From: Hymenobacter sp. BRD67
GTDB lineage: Bacteria > Bacteroidota > Bacteroidia > Cytophagales > Hymenobacteraceae
DNA length: 64,000 bases
NCBI RefSeq assembly: GCF_013256425.1
Contig: NZ_CP053904.1
Location: 992,001 to 1,056,000, forward strand
Direction: 5' to 3'
Shown: positions 28,257 through 37,707 of the stretch, in pieces
Layout: each line of letters opens with the position of its first letter
Numbering within the stretch: the stretch's first letter is position 1
Translations under genes and position numbers: made by a program
The notes under the pieces: model-generated
What the model was told of the DNA's origin: nothing
Seen by the model: only the letters and a program-made list of their open reading frames with translations
Databases searched by the model: none

Positions 28257-30035
28257 ATGAGACAATTCTTCAAGTTTGTGCTGGCTACCTTAGTGGGGCT
28301 GGTGCTGTTTTCGGTGCTGGGCTTTGTGCTGCTGGCCGGCATAGTAGCGGCCATCGGGCGCAGCAGCGCCGAGAAGTCGGTGGCCAGCAACTCGGTGCTG
28401 GAGCTGAAGCTCGACAAGCCCATTTCGGAGCGCCGGCAGGCGGCCGACCTTTTTGGCGGTAATGGCTCCACCATCGGCTTGGTAGGACTGAAAGGCGCTA
28501 TCCGCCGCGCCAAAGCCGACGACGATATCAAGGGCATTCTGCTCGACCTGGAGCTGGTGCAGGGCGGTATGGCCTCGCTCGAAGAAGTGCGCGACGCGCT
28601 GCTCGACTTCAAGAAATCGGGCAAGTTCATTGTGGCCTACCACGAGATTTCGTCCGAGAAAAGCTACTACCTGTCGTCGGTGGCCGACGAGATTTACCTG
28701 CACCCGCAGGGCACGCTCGAGTTCAATGGCCTGAGCTCGGAGGTGATGTTTTATAAGCGGCTGTTCGACAAGGCCGGCATCGAGCCCTATATTTTCCGGG
28801 TAGGCTCGTTTAAGAGTGCCGTAGAGCCGTTTTTCCGCGAAAATTTCTCTGACTCGGCCCGCTACCAAACGGTATCGTACCTCAACTCGCTCAACGACCA
28901 CATGATTGGACAGGTGGCCGAAAGCCGCAAGATTCCGGTGGCCCGCCTGCACGTTATCTCCGACTCGATGCTGGTACACAATGCCCAGGATGCTCTGCGG
29001 CTGCACCTGGTAACCCGGCTTGGCTACTTCGACCAGGTGCAGGATTATCTGCGCAGTAAGCTGGGCCTCAAAGCCGATAAAAAGCCCGGCCTCGTGAGCC
29101 TGAGCGACTACCAGGATGCCAGCCGGACCGATGAAAAAGAAGGTAAAACCAGCGGCAACCGCATTGCGGTAATATATGCCGAAGGCGATATTGTGACCGG
29201 TAAGGGCACCGACGACAACATCGGCAGCGACAAGTTTGCCGAAGCTATCCGCAAGGCGCGGCTCGACGATAAGGTGAAGGCCGTGGTGCTGCGCGTGAAC
29301 TCGCCCGGCGGCTCGTCGCTGGCTTCTGATATTATTTACCGCGAAGTGCTGCTGACCAAAAAGGTAAAGCCCATTATTGCCAGCATGAGCGATGTGGCGG
29401 CCTCAGGCGGCTACTACATCAGCATGGCCTGCGATACCATTGTGGCCCACCCTAATACCATTACGGGCAGTATCGGCGTGTTTGGGGTGCTGCCCAACAT
29501 TCAGCCCCTGCTGGCCGACAAGCTCGGCATTACCGTGGACCGCGTGACCACCGGCAAATTCTCCGACCTGCCCACCATCACCCGCGCCCTCTCACCCTAC
29601 GAGAAGCAGCAGTTGCAGCTGGAAGTCAATACCATCTATGCCGACTTCACCAGCAAAGCTGCGCTGGGCCGCCACATGCCCGTCGAGCGCCTGCGCCGCA
29701 TTGCCTCGGGCCGGGTGTGGAGCGGCACCGAAGGCAAGAAAATCGGCCTCGTCGATGTGCTGGGCTCGTATGAGGATGCCCTGCGCATTGCCGCCGCCCG
29801 CGCCCATCTCAAGGCCGACGACTACCAGGTGCAGCGCCTGCCGCGCCAGAAATCGGGCGTGGAGAAGTTCTTCAGCCGCTTTATGAGCGACAATGACGAC
29901 GACCAGGCTGCCGCCGAAGCCCGCCTGCTGCAAGCCAAGCTGGGCCCGCTCTACCCGGCCGTGCGCCAGTACCAGCAGCTCATGCAGATGCGGGGCGTGC
30001 AGGCTCGCCTGCCCTACGAGCTGGAAATAAAGTAG
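28257..30035 (+). CDS. sppA: Signal peptide peptidase SppA, 67K type
   Basis: Membrane-anchored serine protease that degrades cleaved signal peptides and lipoprotein remnants. 592 residues from ATG 28257, which begins a signal anchor (MRQFFKFVLATLVGLVLFSV); the frame extends upstream but those codons have no support. The duplicated SppA fold places the general-base lysine in the first half (VMFYKRLFDK, Lys167) and the nucleophile serine in the second (VAASGGYYISMA, Ser383), as in E. coli SppA. Both halves are present, so it is the long form. A long inverted repeat lies just after the stop. Confidence 0.95.
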   Translation: MRQFFKFVLATLVGLVLFSVLGFVLLAGIVAAIGRSSAEKSVASNSVLELKLDKPISERRQAADLFGGNGSTIGLVGLKGAIRRAKADDDIKGILLDLELVQGGMASLEEVRDALLDFKKSGKFIVAYHEISSEKSYYLSSVADEIYLHPQGTLEFNGLSSEVMFYKRLFDKAGIEPYIFRVGSFKSAVEPFFRENFSDSARYQTVSYLNSLNDHMIGQVAESRKIPVARLHVISDSMLVHNAQDALRLHLVTRLGYFDQVQDYLRSKLGLKADKKPGLVSLSDYQDASRTDEKEGKTSGNRIAVIYAEGDIVTGKGTDDNIGSDKFAEAIRKARLDDKVKAVVLRVNSPGGSSLASDIIYREVLLTKKVKPIIASMSDVAASGGYYISMACDTIVAHPNTITGSIGVFGVLPNIQPLLADKLGITVDRVTTGKFSDLPTITRALSPYEKQQLQLEVNTIYADFTSKAALGRHMPVERLRRIASGRVWSGTEGKKIGLVDVLGSYEDALRIAAARAHLKADDYQVQRLPRQKSGVEKFFSRFMSDNDDDQAAAEARLLQAKLGPLYPAVRQYQQLMQMRGVQARLPYELEIK

Positions 30036-30056
30036 TTAGCTCATTGTTTATAAAAA

Positions 30057-30161
30057 AAGAATGTCATGCTGAGCTTGTCGAAGCATCTCTACCACGCCGC
30101 TAGGGTCACTAACCTAACGAAGCGGTAGAGATGCTTCAGCAAGCTCAGCATGACGTTCTTT
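30057..30161. repeat. Long inverted repeat (GTCATGCTGAGC family), copy 1
   Basis: About 36 bp arms: AAGAATGTCATGCTGAGCTT... at 30057-30093 against ...AAGCTCAGCATGACGTTCTT at 30124-30161, with few mismatches and a roughly 30-nt loop. It fills the gap between sppA and the M1 peptidase gene. A second copy with the same outer end is at 45810-45904. Such elements can terminate or protect transcripts. Confidence 0.8.
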
Positions 30162-30175
30162 TGTAATCTATGCCC

Positions 30176-32062
30176 ATGAAACACCTTTTCTGCCAAGCTG
30201 CCTTTGGCACCCTGCTGCTGGCTGGCCTCGGCCAGACGGCCATCGCCCAGACCACCCTCTACCAGCCCCGCGACATCAAGCGGGCCTTTGCCAAAGGCAC
30301 CCGCGCCGCCGACGGGCGGCCCGGCCCCCGGTACTGGCAGAATACGGCCCGCTACGATATTACGGTGCAGGCCGCGCCGCCCGCCCGCGACATTAAAGGC
30401 CGCGAGCGAATAACCTATTTTAATAACAGCCCGGATACGCTCAAAAGTCTGGTTATCCGGCTGATTCAGAACATTCACCAGCCTGGCGTGTCGCGCGACG
30501 GCGATGCCTCGCCGGCTTACCTGACCGAAGGTGTATCCATCGACTCGTTTGCCGTGGGCGGGCAGGCGCGGCCTTACAACGGGCGGGGCCAGGCCACGGC
30601 CCAGACGATTGCGCTGCCCCGCCCGCTCATGCCCCACGACTCGGTGCGCCTCTCGTTTGCCTGGCACTTTCCCATTTCGCTGGAAAGCGGGCGCGAGGGT
30701 ATGATTGACAAAACGACGTACTTCCTGGCCTATTTCTACCCGCGCGTGGCGGTGTATGACGACTACAACGGCTGGGACCGGCTGCCCTTCGTGGACAGCA
30801 AGGAGTTTTACAACGACTTCAATAACTACACTCTACGAGTGCGGGTGCCGGCCAACTACCTCGTGTGGGCCACCGGCACGCTCCAGAACCCAAAGCAGGT
30901 GTTGCAGCCCACCTACGCCAAGCGGCTGGAAAAATCGATGACCAGCGAGGCAGTGATTCACGTAGCCACCGCTGCCGACCTTGCCAAGAAGGACATCACC
31001 GCGCAGCAGCCCTTCAATACCTGGGTGTGGAAGGCCAACGATATTTCCGATGTAACGCTGGGCCTCAGCGACCACTACGTGTGGGATGCCGCCAGCGTGA
31101 TTGTCGACCCGGCTACCAAGCGCCGGGCCAGCATGCAGGCCGCTTTTGCCGACTCTACGGCCGACTTCCATTCTTCAGTAAAGTATGGGCAGAACGCGCT
31201 GGGCTGGTTTTCGCGCAACTGGCCCGGCGTGCCTTACCCGTTTCCGAAAATGACGGCTTTCCAGGGCTTCGCCGACATGGAATACCCGATGATGGTAAAC
31301 GATAGCCCGCAGAAGGATGAGAAATTCGGGCAGTTTGTGCAGGACCACGAAATCGCGCACACTTACTTCCCGTTTTACATGGGCATCAACGAGAGCCGCT
31401 ACGCCTTCATGGATGAAGGCTGGGCCACCACGTTTGAGCTGCTCATCGGGCGCACCGAGCGCGGGGCCGAAGCCGACGACTTATATAGAAAATTTCGCGT
31501 AAACCGCTGGATTCACGACCCCAGCACCGCCGAAGACCTGCCCACCATTACGCCCAGCAGCGAGCTGAAGGCCGGCTACGGCAACAACTCCTACGTGAAA
31601 GCCTCGCTCAGCTACCTGGCGCTGAAAGATTTGCTCGGCGGTGAGCTGTTTAAGAAATGCCTGCATGAGTACATGAACCGCTGGCACGGCAAGCACCCCA
31701 TTCCGTGGGATTATTTCAACTCGATGAGCAGTGCTGCGGGCCAGGATTTAAGCTGGTTTTTCAACAACTGGTTTTTCACCAACGGCTACATCGACCTGGC
31801 ACTTACCAAAGCTGAAAAGACAACCCAGGGCACGGTCATCACCATTCAGAATGTGGGCGGCTTCACGGTGCCCGTCGACCTGAAGGTAAGCTACGCCGAT
31901 GGCAGCACCGAGACCCTGCACCGCTCGCCTGAAATCTGGCGCGCCAATCAGCAGCAGACTACTATCACGGTTCCGGCCGGCAAAGCCGTGCAGACCGTAG
32001 CCTTCGACCACGGCCTCTACCTCGATGCCGACACGAGCAACGACCGGATAGCCGTGCAGTAA
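30176..32062 (+). CDS. M1 family aminopeptidase-like metallopeptidase, exported
   Basis: 628 residues from ATG 30176 with signal peptide MKHLFCQAAFGTLLLAGLGQ. The M1 zinc site is complete: H391-E392-x-x-H395 (HEIAHTYF) with the third ligand Glu414 in MDEGWATTFE, exactly 19 residues after His395. The N-terminal beta domain (RYDITVQAAPPARDIKGRERITY, split by a turn) is of the M1 type. The classical exopeptidase motif GAMEN is not seen; FQGFADMEYPMM occupies that place, common in Bacteroidota M1 proteins. Likely periplasmic or surface peptidase acting on peptides; monocistronic. Confidence 0.93.
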   Translation: MKHLFCQAAFGTLLLAGLGQTAIAQTTLYQPRDIKRAFAKGTRAADGRPGPRYWQNTARYDITVQAAPPARDIKGRERITYFNNSPDTLKSLVIRLIQNIHQPGVSRDGDASPAYLTEGVSIDSFAVGGQARPYNGRGQATAQTIALPRPLMPHDSVRLSFAWHFPISLESGREGMIDKTTYFLAYFYPRVAVYDDYNGWDRLPFVDSKEFYNDFNNYTLRVRVPANYLVWATGTLQNPKQVLQPTYAKRLEKSMTSEAVIHVATAADLAKKDITAQQPFNTWVWKANDISDVTLGLSDHYVWDAASVIVDPATKRRASMQAAFADSTADFHSSVKYGQNALGWFSRNWPGVPYPFPKMTAFQGFADMEYPMMVNDSPQKDEKFGQFVQDHEIAHTYFPFYMGINESRYAFMDEGWATTFELLIGRTERGAEADDLYRKFRVNRWIHDPSTAEDLPTITPSSELKAGYGNNSYVKASLSYLALKDLLGGELFKKCLHEYMNRWHGKHPIPWDYFNSMSSAAGQDLSWFFNNWFFTNGYIDLALTKAEKTTQGTVITIQNVGGFTVPVDLKVSYADGSTETLHRSPEIWRANQQQTTITVPAGKAVQTVAFDHGLYLDADTSNDRIAVQ

Positions 32063-32128
32063 GGTTTGTAGATGAGCCTGATGCTCTTTTACAGATAGTT
32101 GCCTATTATTCTACCTGATTACGTCACC

Positions 32129-32947
32129 ATGCAAGCCATCCAAGAAGCCGTCGCGTACATTCAGGCGCACACTACTAATTTTCGGCCCACCACCGGCATC
32201 ATTCTTGGCACCGGCCTGGGCGCGCTGGCCCAGGAGGTTGACGTGCAGCATGAAATCAGCTACGCCGACATCCCCAACTTTCCGGTTTCGACCGTGGAAA
32301 GCCACGCCGGCCGCCTGCTACTGGGTACGCTGGCTGGCCAGCCGGTAGCGGTGCTGCAAGGCCGCTTTCATTACTACGAAGGCTACACGATGCCGCAGAT
32401 AGTGCTGCCCGTGCGGGTGCTCAAGCTGCTGGGCATAAGCCAACTCTTTGTAAGCAACGCGGCCGGCGGGCTAAATCCGGAGTTTGCCATCTCCGATTTG
32501 ATGCTGATTGAAGACCACATCAATCTGCTGCCTACCAACCCACTCATTGGCCCCAACCTCAACGACCTCGGCCCGCGCTTCCCGGACATGTACGCGCCCT
32601 ACGATGCCGACCTGCTGACCCGTGCCCGCGCGGCGGCCGTGGCGCTGGGCCAGGGCAGCACTACCCAGCGCGGCGTGTACGCGGCTGTGCCCGGCCCCAT
32701 GCTCGAAACGCCTGCCGAGTACCGCTACCTGCGCACCATCGGGGCCGACGCGGTGGGTATGAGCACTGTGCCCGAGGTTATTGCCGCCCGCCACCTGGGC
32801 CTGCCGGTACTGGCCGTGTCGGTTATTACCGACTTATGCTATCCTGGCCAGCTCAAGCCGGTTGTTATCAGCGATATCCTGGCTGCTGCTGCCGTAGCCG
32901 AGCCCCGGCTCACGGCCCTGATGAAAGCGGTACTGATGGCAGCTTAA
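32129..32947 (+). CDS. punA: Purine nucleoside phosphorylase, class I trimeric
   Basis: Phosphorolysis of purine (deoxy)nucleosides for base salvage, cytoplasmic. 272 residues from ATG 32129; a TTG-initiated extension from 32099 is not needed. Signatures: GIILGTGLGALAQEV, FPVSTVESHAGRLLLG, LQGRFHYYEGYTM, FVSNAAGGLNPEF, ISDLMLIEDHINLLPTNPLIGPN (in two parts), AAVPGPMLETPAEYRYLRTIGADAVGMSTVPEV (split) and SVITDLCYPG. The family-typical Glu-Tyr and Met-Ser-Thr residues that bind the base and phosphate are all present. Terminator-like hairpin at 33002-33020 follows. Confidence 0.96.
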   Translation: MQAIQEAVAYIQAHTTNFRPTTGIILGTGLGALAQEVDVQHEISYADIPNFPVSTVESHAGRLLLGTLAGQPVAVLQGRFHYYEGYTMPQIVLPVRVLKLLGISQLFVSNAAGGLNPEFAISDLMLIEDHINLLPTNPLIGPNLNDLGPRFPDMYAPYDADLLTRARAAAVALGQGSTTQRGVYAAVPGPMLETPAEYRYLRTIGADAVGMSTVPEVIAARHLGLPVLAVSVITDLCYPGQLKPVVISDILAAAAVAEPRLTALMKAVLMAA

Positions 32948-32974
32948 AGCAGTTTCTACATCCGGTTACCGGGC

Positions 32975-33003
32975 GGGCTGCCGGCTTTTGGCCAGCTGTC
33001 CGC
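32975..33003. repeat. Family A intergenic repeat, half copy
   Basis: GGGCTGCCGGCTTTTGGCCA and the following CTGTCCGC match the left arm of the element at 11351-11439 almost exactly, but the right arm is missing here; a different hairpin follows directly. Confidence 0.65.
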
Positions 33004-33020
33004 CCCAGTCAAACTGGGGC
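33002..33020. terminator. Hairpin between convergent punA and DUF4249 genes
   Basis: GCCCCAGT-CAA-ACTGGGGC, an 8-bp perfect stem with a 3-nt loop, fused to the family A half repeat. No T-run, so termination is plausible but not certain. Confidence 0.55.
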
Positions 33021-33138
33021 GGGGTTTGAAATATAGCATAAATAATATATTATAAAGGTCAACCGAAAGCATAAGGGCTGTCCTATTTCGATAAGCTCAT
33101 CATGCCTGCTAAACTCTTCCAGGAGGTTCTTGAGCAGC

Positions 33139-34029
33139 TTATTTCAAATACACCGTGCGCGTGTCGCTTACCAATACCGAAAACACACCCAGGCCGCCCT
33201 GCACCGTGCTGTGAATGGCAGAGGGCTGCGCAAACGGGTTGCCGTTGGCATTGCGGGCGTTGCGCGTCGATTGCCGGAAGTCATAATACAGCGAATCGAC
33301 GTGGTAGAGCGTGGCCGTTACCGTATCGTTGGGCTTGAAGCGGTAGGTGGTTACCTGCGCGTACGACTGGCCATTGAAGAGCTTATCGCTGATGTCGTTA
33401 TCGGTTTCGGTATTGTTGGCGGGTTTACCCTTGTGCAGCTGTAGCCGATAAAAGTCGGTAGTGGCGCCAGGGTCAGTCCACTTGGTCACGAAATAGGCTT
33501 TCTTGTTGTCGCCGGTCAGGTCATTAAATTTGTATTTTACCGAGTCGATAGGAATGAAAGTAGGGACAATGGCAGTGCCCGTGATATGCCGCCCCCGCTT
33601 GTCCTGCACATCGAGCCCAAACTGCTGCCCGGCCTGCGCCACCAGCGGCGTGCTGCCAATGTGGGTATGATACTTACCCGTAGCCGCATCGACGCCGGGG
33701 CTGAAGCGTAGCGGCATAGGCTGTCCGCCCGGCAGCGTCAGCGTTACGGTTACGTCGGTAGGCAGCTGCACGGTTTGGCCATTGGGCAGCGCAAGCACCT
33801 GCGAGCCAGCCGCTATTGCCTGGCCATCATCCAGATAAGGCACCGATTCGGTTACGGTAAGGGCGGGCACTTTGCCGTTTTCGAGGTAGCACTCGGCCAC
33901 CAGCTGGTTGGCGTAGTAGGGCAGGGGTACGTTCGCGTCGTTTTGCAGCTTGCCACAGCCCGCCAGTAGGGTGATACCGCCCACCAGACCCAAAAACCCA
34001 GCGTGCTTCTTTATTATTCGGCTAAACAT
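33139..34029 (-). CDS. DUF4249-type outer-membrane lipoprotein
   Basis: 296 residues with a lipoprotein signal (GFLGLVGGITLLAGCGK; lipobox LAGC). The body resembles the DUF4249 family: QLVAECYLENGKVPALTVTESVPYL near the start (two phrases), a beta-rich middle (VTLTLPGGQPMPLRF) and KYKFNDLTGDNKKAYFVTKW. Proteins of this family sit next to TonB-dependent receptors in Bacteroidota and are thought to assist them. Here the TonB-dependent receptor gene ends 53 bp upstream on the same strand, so the two are an operon. Confidence 0.85.
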   Translation of the reverse strand: MFSRIIKKHAGFLGLVGGITLLAGCGKLQNDANVPLPYYANQLVAECYLENGKVPALTVTESVPYLDDGQAIAAGSQVLALPNGQTVQLPTDVTVTLTLPGGQPMPLRFSPGVDAATGKYHTHIGSTPLVAQAGQQFGLDVQDKRGRHITGTAIVPTFIPIDSVKYKFNDLTGDNKKAYFVTKWTDPGATTDFYRLQLHKGKPANNTETDNDISDKLFNGQSYAQVTTYRFKPNDTVTATLYHVDSLYYDFRQSTRNARNANGNPFAQPSAIHSTVQGGLGVFSVLVSDTRTVYLK

Positions 34030-34082
34030 AATCTTCGGCTAAAGAATTGACTTCAAAAACGGGCAATCCAACAAATCCGCAG

Positions 34083-36431
34083 TTAGAATTTAAAATTGTA
34101 CGTTACCGATGGAATTAACGGAAACAAGGATACCTGCTGCGCCTTGTAGCCGGTTACCATATCAGTCGTCTTGTCCCGGATTTGCTCGAAGTAGATGAAG
34201 TAGGCATTACGCCGGTTGTAAGCGTTGTAGATGCTAAACGTCAGGTCGCGCTCGCCTCCCATGCGCGAGGGCGCCAGCTTATACACCATGCCCAGGTCGA
34301 GGCGATGATAAGGAATCATGCGGTACGAGTTGCGGTCGGGGTACACCGGCACCGCCTGGATGCCGCCCTGGTAAATGTCCTGCAAGGCAAAGCGGCCCAG
34401 CGGCAGCGTGGTAGGAGCACCACTCGTGTACACAAAGCTGGCGGTGAGGGAGATGCGCGTACTCAACTCGTGCATCACCACTACCGTCAGGTTGTGCCGC
34501 CGGTCGTAGTTGGGGTAAAAATCCTGGCCGTTGTTGATGCCGGTGGTGCCGAGCTGCGGCGGAAAATTGCGCTTGGTCCAGGCCAGCGTGTAGCCGACCC
34601 AGCCGGTGGTTTTACCGGTTTTCTTTTCCAGGTACAGCTCGTTGCCGTAGGCCCAGCCGTGGCCGAACAGAAACTGCGAATTCAGGTCGTTGTTGGCAAA
34701 AATCTGTGCGCCGTCTTTGAAATCAATCTGGTTTTGCGACCATTTGTAGTAAATCTCATCCGTGAGCAAAAACTGGCCGCCGCCCAGCAAAAAGCTCAGT
34801 CCGGTGCTTACCTGCTGCGAGCGCTCGGGCTTCACCGATAAGCGCGACGGATACCAGATATCGGTGGGCAGCGAGGCGCCCGAGTTCGATACCAGGTGCA
34901 CGTACTGATACATGAGCGCGTAGCTGCCCTTGAGCGAAATCTTGTCGGAGAGCGAGTAGCGGGCGGAGGCGCGGGGCTCGAGGCCGCCGTAATGGTCGGT
35001 GCCGCTCTGAAAGCCCGTGAGCCGTAGGCCACCTTCGAGCTGAAGCTTGTCGCTGGCTTTAATATTGTCGGAAACATATATTCCGCCTTCCGCGCCCGTA
35101 TAGTTGACGTCGGCGTTGATATTGACGCTGTTATCCTGCGAGCTGCGCTGCAGGCGGCCCACGCCAAAGTCGTGGTGTGTGAGCACCGCCCCGAACTTGA
35201 TAGTATGCCGGTCGTTGGGCACGTAGTCGAAGTCGCTGTGCCCGCTATAATCCAGGATAGTCGAGCCCAGGTTGAAGCTGAACTGGTCGACGCTATTGCC
35301 CAGGTTGTACTTATACGAGGTCACGCCGACCGAATTATTCATCGTCAGCCGGGGCGAGAAAACGTGCTGCCAGCGCAGCGCCCCGAGCGTGTTGCCCCAA
35401 GTAAAAGCGGCCGTAAAGCCGTTCGGCGACGTAAAGCCGAACACGTCGCGCCCCAGGTAGCCCGTAAAAAATACCTCGTCTTTCTCGCCGAGCTTGTAGT
35501 TGCCCTTGGCGTTGAAATCGTAGAAATAATAGTCCGGAATGGGGCTGTAGTCCTCTTTGTGCGCATTGGCCCGGTTGAGCGCCCGGGTGAAAATGTCGAA
35601 GTACGTGCGCCGGCCCGACACGATAAATGAACCTTTTCCCTGCTGAATGGGCCCTTCGAAGCTCAGGCGCGACGAGATGAGGCCAATGCCGCCCGTAGTT
35701 ACGAATTTCTGGCGGTCGCCTTCGCGCAGCTTCACATCGACGACCGACGACAGCCGCCCGCCAAACTGCGCCGGAAAGCCCGATTTGTACAAATCGACAC
35801 TCTGCACGGCATCTGGATTAAAGACCGAGAAAAGTCCGAACAAGTGATTAGGATTGTACACCAGCACATTATCGAGCAGCACCAGGTTCTGGTCAGAGCC
35901 GCCGCCCCGCACAAAAAGCCCGCTGCTGCCCTCGCCGCCGCTTTGCACCCCGGGCTTTAGTTGCAGAGTTTTCAGAATATCAACCTCCCCGAACAGCGCC
36001 GGCAACAGCTTGGCTTCCCGAATGCTGAGGTGCTCGACGCCCATCTGGGTTGATTGCAGCTTTTCGCGCAGCGTTTGCTGGCCCTGCACTACTACCTCCC
36101 CCAGCTCATTGGTAGAAGCTACGAGCGTAAAGCTGTGCTGCTGATTGCGGTGCAGAGCTACCGTCAGCGATTGGGTAGCGTAGCCCACAAAGGACACAGT
36201 CACCTGCTGCGGTCCTTCGGGCAAGGGCAGGCTGAATTTACCATCTGTCTCGGTGGTAGTACCCAGGCCCAGGGCCGGCACCGCCACCGAGGCGCCCGGC
36301 AGGGCCGTGCCATCGTCGCCGCGCACCACGCCGCTCAGAATGTGCCGGGTTTGGGCTGCTACGTGCTGCGGTAAGCTGAAAAATAAGCTACAAAGACTAC
36401 TTACTATATAAAATCGGAGCACTCGGAACAT
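34083..36431 (-). CDS. TonB-dependent receptor with carboxypeptidase-like regulatory domain
   Basis: 782 residues, signal peptide ending QHVAAQ, then a carboxypeptidase-regulatory-like domain (LSGVVRGDDGTALPGASVAV), a plug domain (LPALFGEVDILKTLQLKPGV, then SGLFVRGGGSDQNLVLLDNV) and a beta-barrel ending SLFPLIPSVTYNFKF. It is shorter than SusC and not paired with a SusD, so it belongs to the FecA-like or peptide/siderophore-type branch paired with DUF4249 proteins. Ligand unknown. First gene of a two-gene operon. Confidence 0.92.
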   Translation of the reverse strand: MFRVLRFYIVSSLCSLFFSLPQHVAAQTRHILSGVVRGDDGTALPGASVAVPALGLGTTTETDGKFSLPLPEGPQQVTVSFVGYATQSLTVALHRNQQHSFTLVASTNELGEVVVQGQQTLREKLQSTQMGVEHLSIREAKLLPALFGEVDILKTLQLKPGVQSGGEGSSGLFVRGGGSDQNLVLLDNVLVYNPNHLFGLFSVFNPDAVQSVDLYKSGFPAQFGGRLSSVVDVKLREGDRQKFVTTGGIGLISSRLSFEGPIQQGKGSFIVSGRRTYFDIFTRALNRANAHKEDYSPIPDYYFYDFNAKGNYKLGEKDEVFFTGYLGRDVFGFTSPNGFTAAFTWGNTLGALRWQHVFSPRLTMNNSVGVTSYKYNLGNSVDQFSFNLGSTILDYSGHSDFDYVPNDRHTIKFGAVLTHHDFGVGRLQRSSQDNSVNINADVNYTGAEGGIYVSDNIKASDKLQLEGGLRLTGFQSGTDHYGGLEPRASARYSLSDKISLKGSYALMYQYVHLVSNSGASLPTDIWYPSRLSVKPERSQQVSTGLSFLLGGGQFLLTDEIYYKWSQNQIDFKDGAQIFANNDLNSQFLFGHGWAYGNELYLEKKTGKTTGWVGYTLAWTKRNFPPQLGTTGINNGQDFYPNYDRRHNLTVVVMHELSTRISLTASFVYTSGAPTTLPLGRFALQDIYQGGIQAVPVYPDRNSYRMIPYHRLDLGMVYKLAPSRMGGERDLTFSIYNAYNRRNAYFIYFEQIRDKTTDMVTGYKAQQVSLFPLIPSVTYNFKF

Positions 36432-36508
36432 ACACGCAAATTACAACCCAAGGGGGTGGCGTTTGGCCAACGCTTACCCCTGGCATTTAGTTTGCGGCGG
36501 GCAGTCGC

Positions 36509-36814
36509 TTATAAATAAGCTCCTACGGCCTGCGTAAGCTGACTGGCCGGCACCACGCCCGCCTGCCGCCACACCGGCTGCCCCTTATGAAACAAAATGA
36601 GCGTCGGAATGCTCTGCACCCGAAACTGCTGGGCTACGGCCTGGTTTTTATCGACGTCGATTTTAATGATGCGCAGTTTGCCCTCGTGCTGTGCCGCTAC
36701 CTGCTGCAAAATGGGCGCCATCGTTTTGCAGGGCCCGCACCAGTCGGCATAAAAATCGACTAATACCGGCATGCCGGGGCTGTTGATGAGCTCGGAGAAG
36801 GATTTGCGGGGCAT
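36509..36814 (-). CDS. trxA: Thioredoxin
   Basis: 101-residue thioredoxin with active site W25-C26-G-P-C29 (FYADWCGPCKTM), the cis-proline in VQSIPTLILFHKG, and typical length. Reduces disulfides in the cytoplasm. Divergent from the polysaccharide deacetylase gene. Confidence 0.96.
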   Translation of the reverse strand: MPRKSFSELINSPGMPVLVDFYADWCGPCKTMAPILQQVAAQHEGKLRIIKIDVDKNQAVAQQFRVQSIPTLILFHKGQPVWRQAGVVPASQLTQAVGAYL

Positions 36815-36879
36815 ATAAGGAGAGGTGTATAGGTTGCAGAGGTGAGCCAGTCGGCGGGCACCAAAAAGCCCAAAGGCAG

Positions 36880-36887
36880 TAAGTTTG
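36880..36887 (+). promoter_or_regulatory. -7 promoter element for the polysaccharide deacetylase
   Basis: TAAGTTTG, exact TAnnTTTG match, about 60 bp before the TTG start at 36948. Confidence 0.45.
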
Positions 36888-36947
36888 CAGCCGCAAGCCG
36901 GTCCGCCGTCTGCGTAAGTACCTGCGTCTGCTCATTTCGGTTTCGTC

Positions 36948-37646
36948 TTGCTGCTTTCTAATCCGCTAACCCGCCCGCCCGCCTGGCTGCGCCCCGTATT
37001 TCCGGGCAGCGAGTGGCACGGGGCGCCCGTCGGGGCCAGCGGCCGGCCGCAGCTCTACCTCACGTTCGACGACGGCCCCATTCCGGAAGAAACGCCCTGG
37101 GTGCTGGAGCAGCTGGCGGCTTACCAGGCCCCCGCCACGTTTTTCTGCGTAGGCGACAACCTGGCCCGCCACCCCGACATTGCCCGCGCTGCGCTGGCCG
37201 CCGGCCACCAGCTCGGCAACCACACCCAGCATCACCGCAGCGCCTGGAATAGTGAAAATACTGAATATATTGCCGGCATTGCCGAATGCGAGCGAAATCT
37301 GGAATTAGTAAGAAGTAAGGAGGAGTTGATTCCCGGTGCTGCTGCGCCCTCACTGTCAGCTTCCCGGCTTCCCTTGTTTCGGCCGCCCTACGGCCGCCTC
37401 ACCTGGCCGCTGCTGCAGCTGCTGCGGCCGCATTACCGCGTGGTGATGTGGTCGCTGCTCACCCGCGACTACGACCCCGGCCTTGCGCCCGAGCGGGCCC
37501 TGCGCCTGGCCCTGGCCCACACCCGGCCCGGCGACATCATCGTGCTGCACGACTCGCGCAAGGCCAGCCGCTCGCTGCGCTTTCTGCTGCCCCGGCTGCT
37601 GGCGCAGTACCGCGAGCAGGGCTACGAGTTTGCGGCACTCTACTAG
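36948..37646 (+). CDS. Polysaccharide deacetylase (NodB homology) family protein
   Basis: 232 residues, TTG start (no upstream ATG). NodB motifs in order: TFDDGPIPEETP (catalytic Asp and metal Asp), GNHTQHH (metal His pair, form H-x-x-x-H) and RPPYGRLTWPLL, then VMWSLLTRDYD and DIIVLHDSRKA. These are the five family motifs, so it should be an active metal-dependent N- or O-deacetylase acting on peptidoglycan or another envelope glycan. No signal peptide is obvious; the short N-terminus is hydrophobic only weakly. The glycosyltransferase gene follows 61 bp downstream, perhaps from its own promoter. Confidence 0.9.
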   Translation: MLLSNPLTRPPAWLRPVFPGSEWHGAPVGASGRPQLYLTFDDGPIPEETPWVLEQLAAYQAPATFFCVGDNLARHPDIARAALAAGHQLGNHTQHHRSAWNSENTEYIAGIAECERNLELVRSKEELIPGAAAPSLSASRLPLFRPPYGRLTWPLLQLLRPHYRVVMWSLLTRDYDPGLAPERALRLALAHTRPGDIIVLHDSRKASRSLRFLLPRLLAQYREQGYEFAALY

Positions 37647-37686
37647 CGGACTGCCGGGGTGCTGACTGGCAGCCGCGCCTGGCAGG

Positions 37687-37694
37687 TACTTTTG
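37687..37694 (+). promoter_or_regulatory. -7 promoter element for the GT2 gene
   Basis: TACTTTTG, exact TAnnTTTG, ending 13 bp before the GTG start at 37708; the message would have only a few leader bases. Confidence 0.45.
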
Positions 37695-37707
37695 CGGGCA
37701 CCTTCTC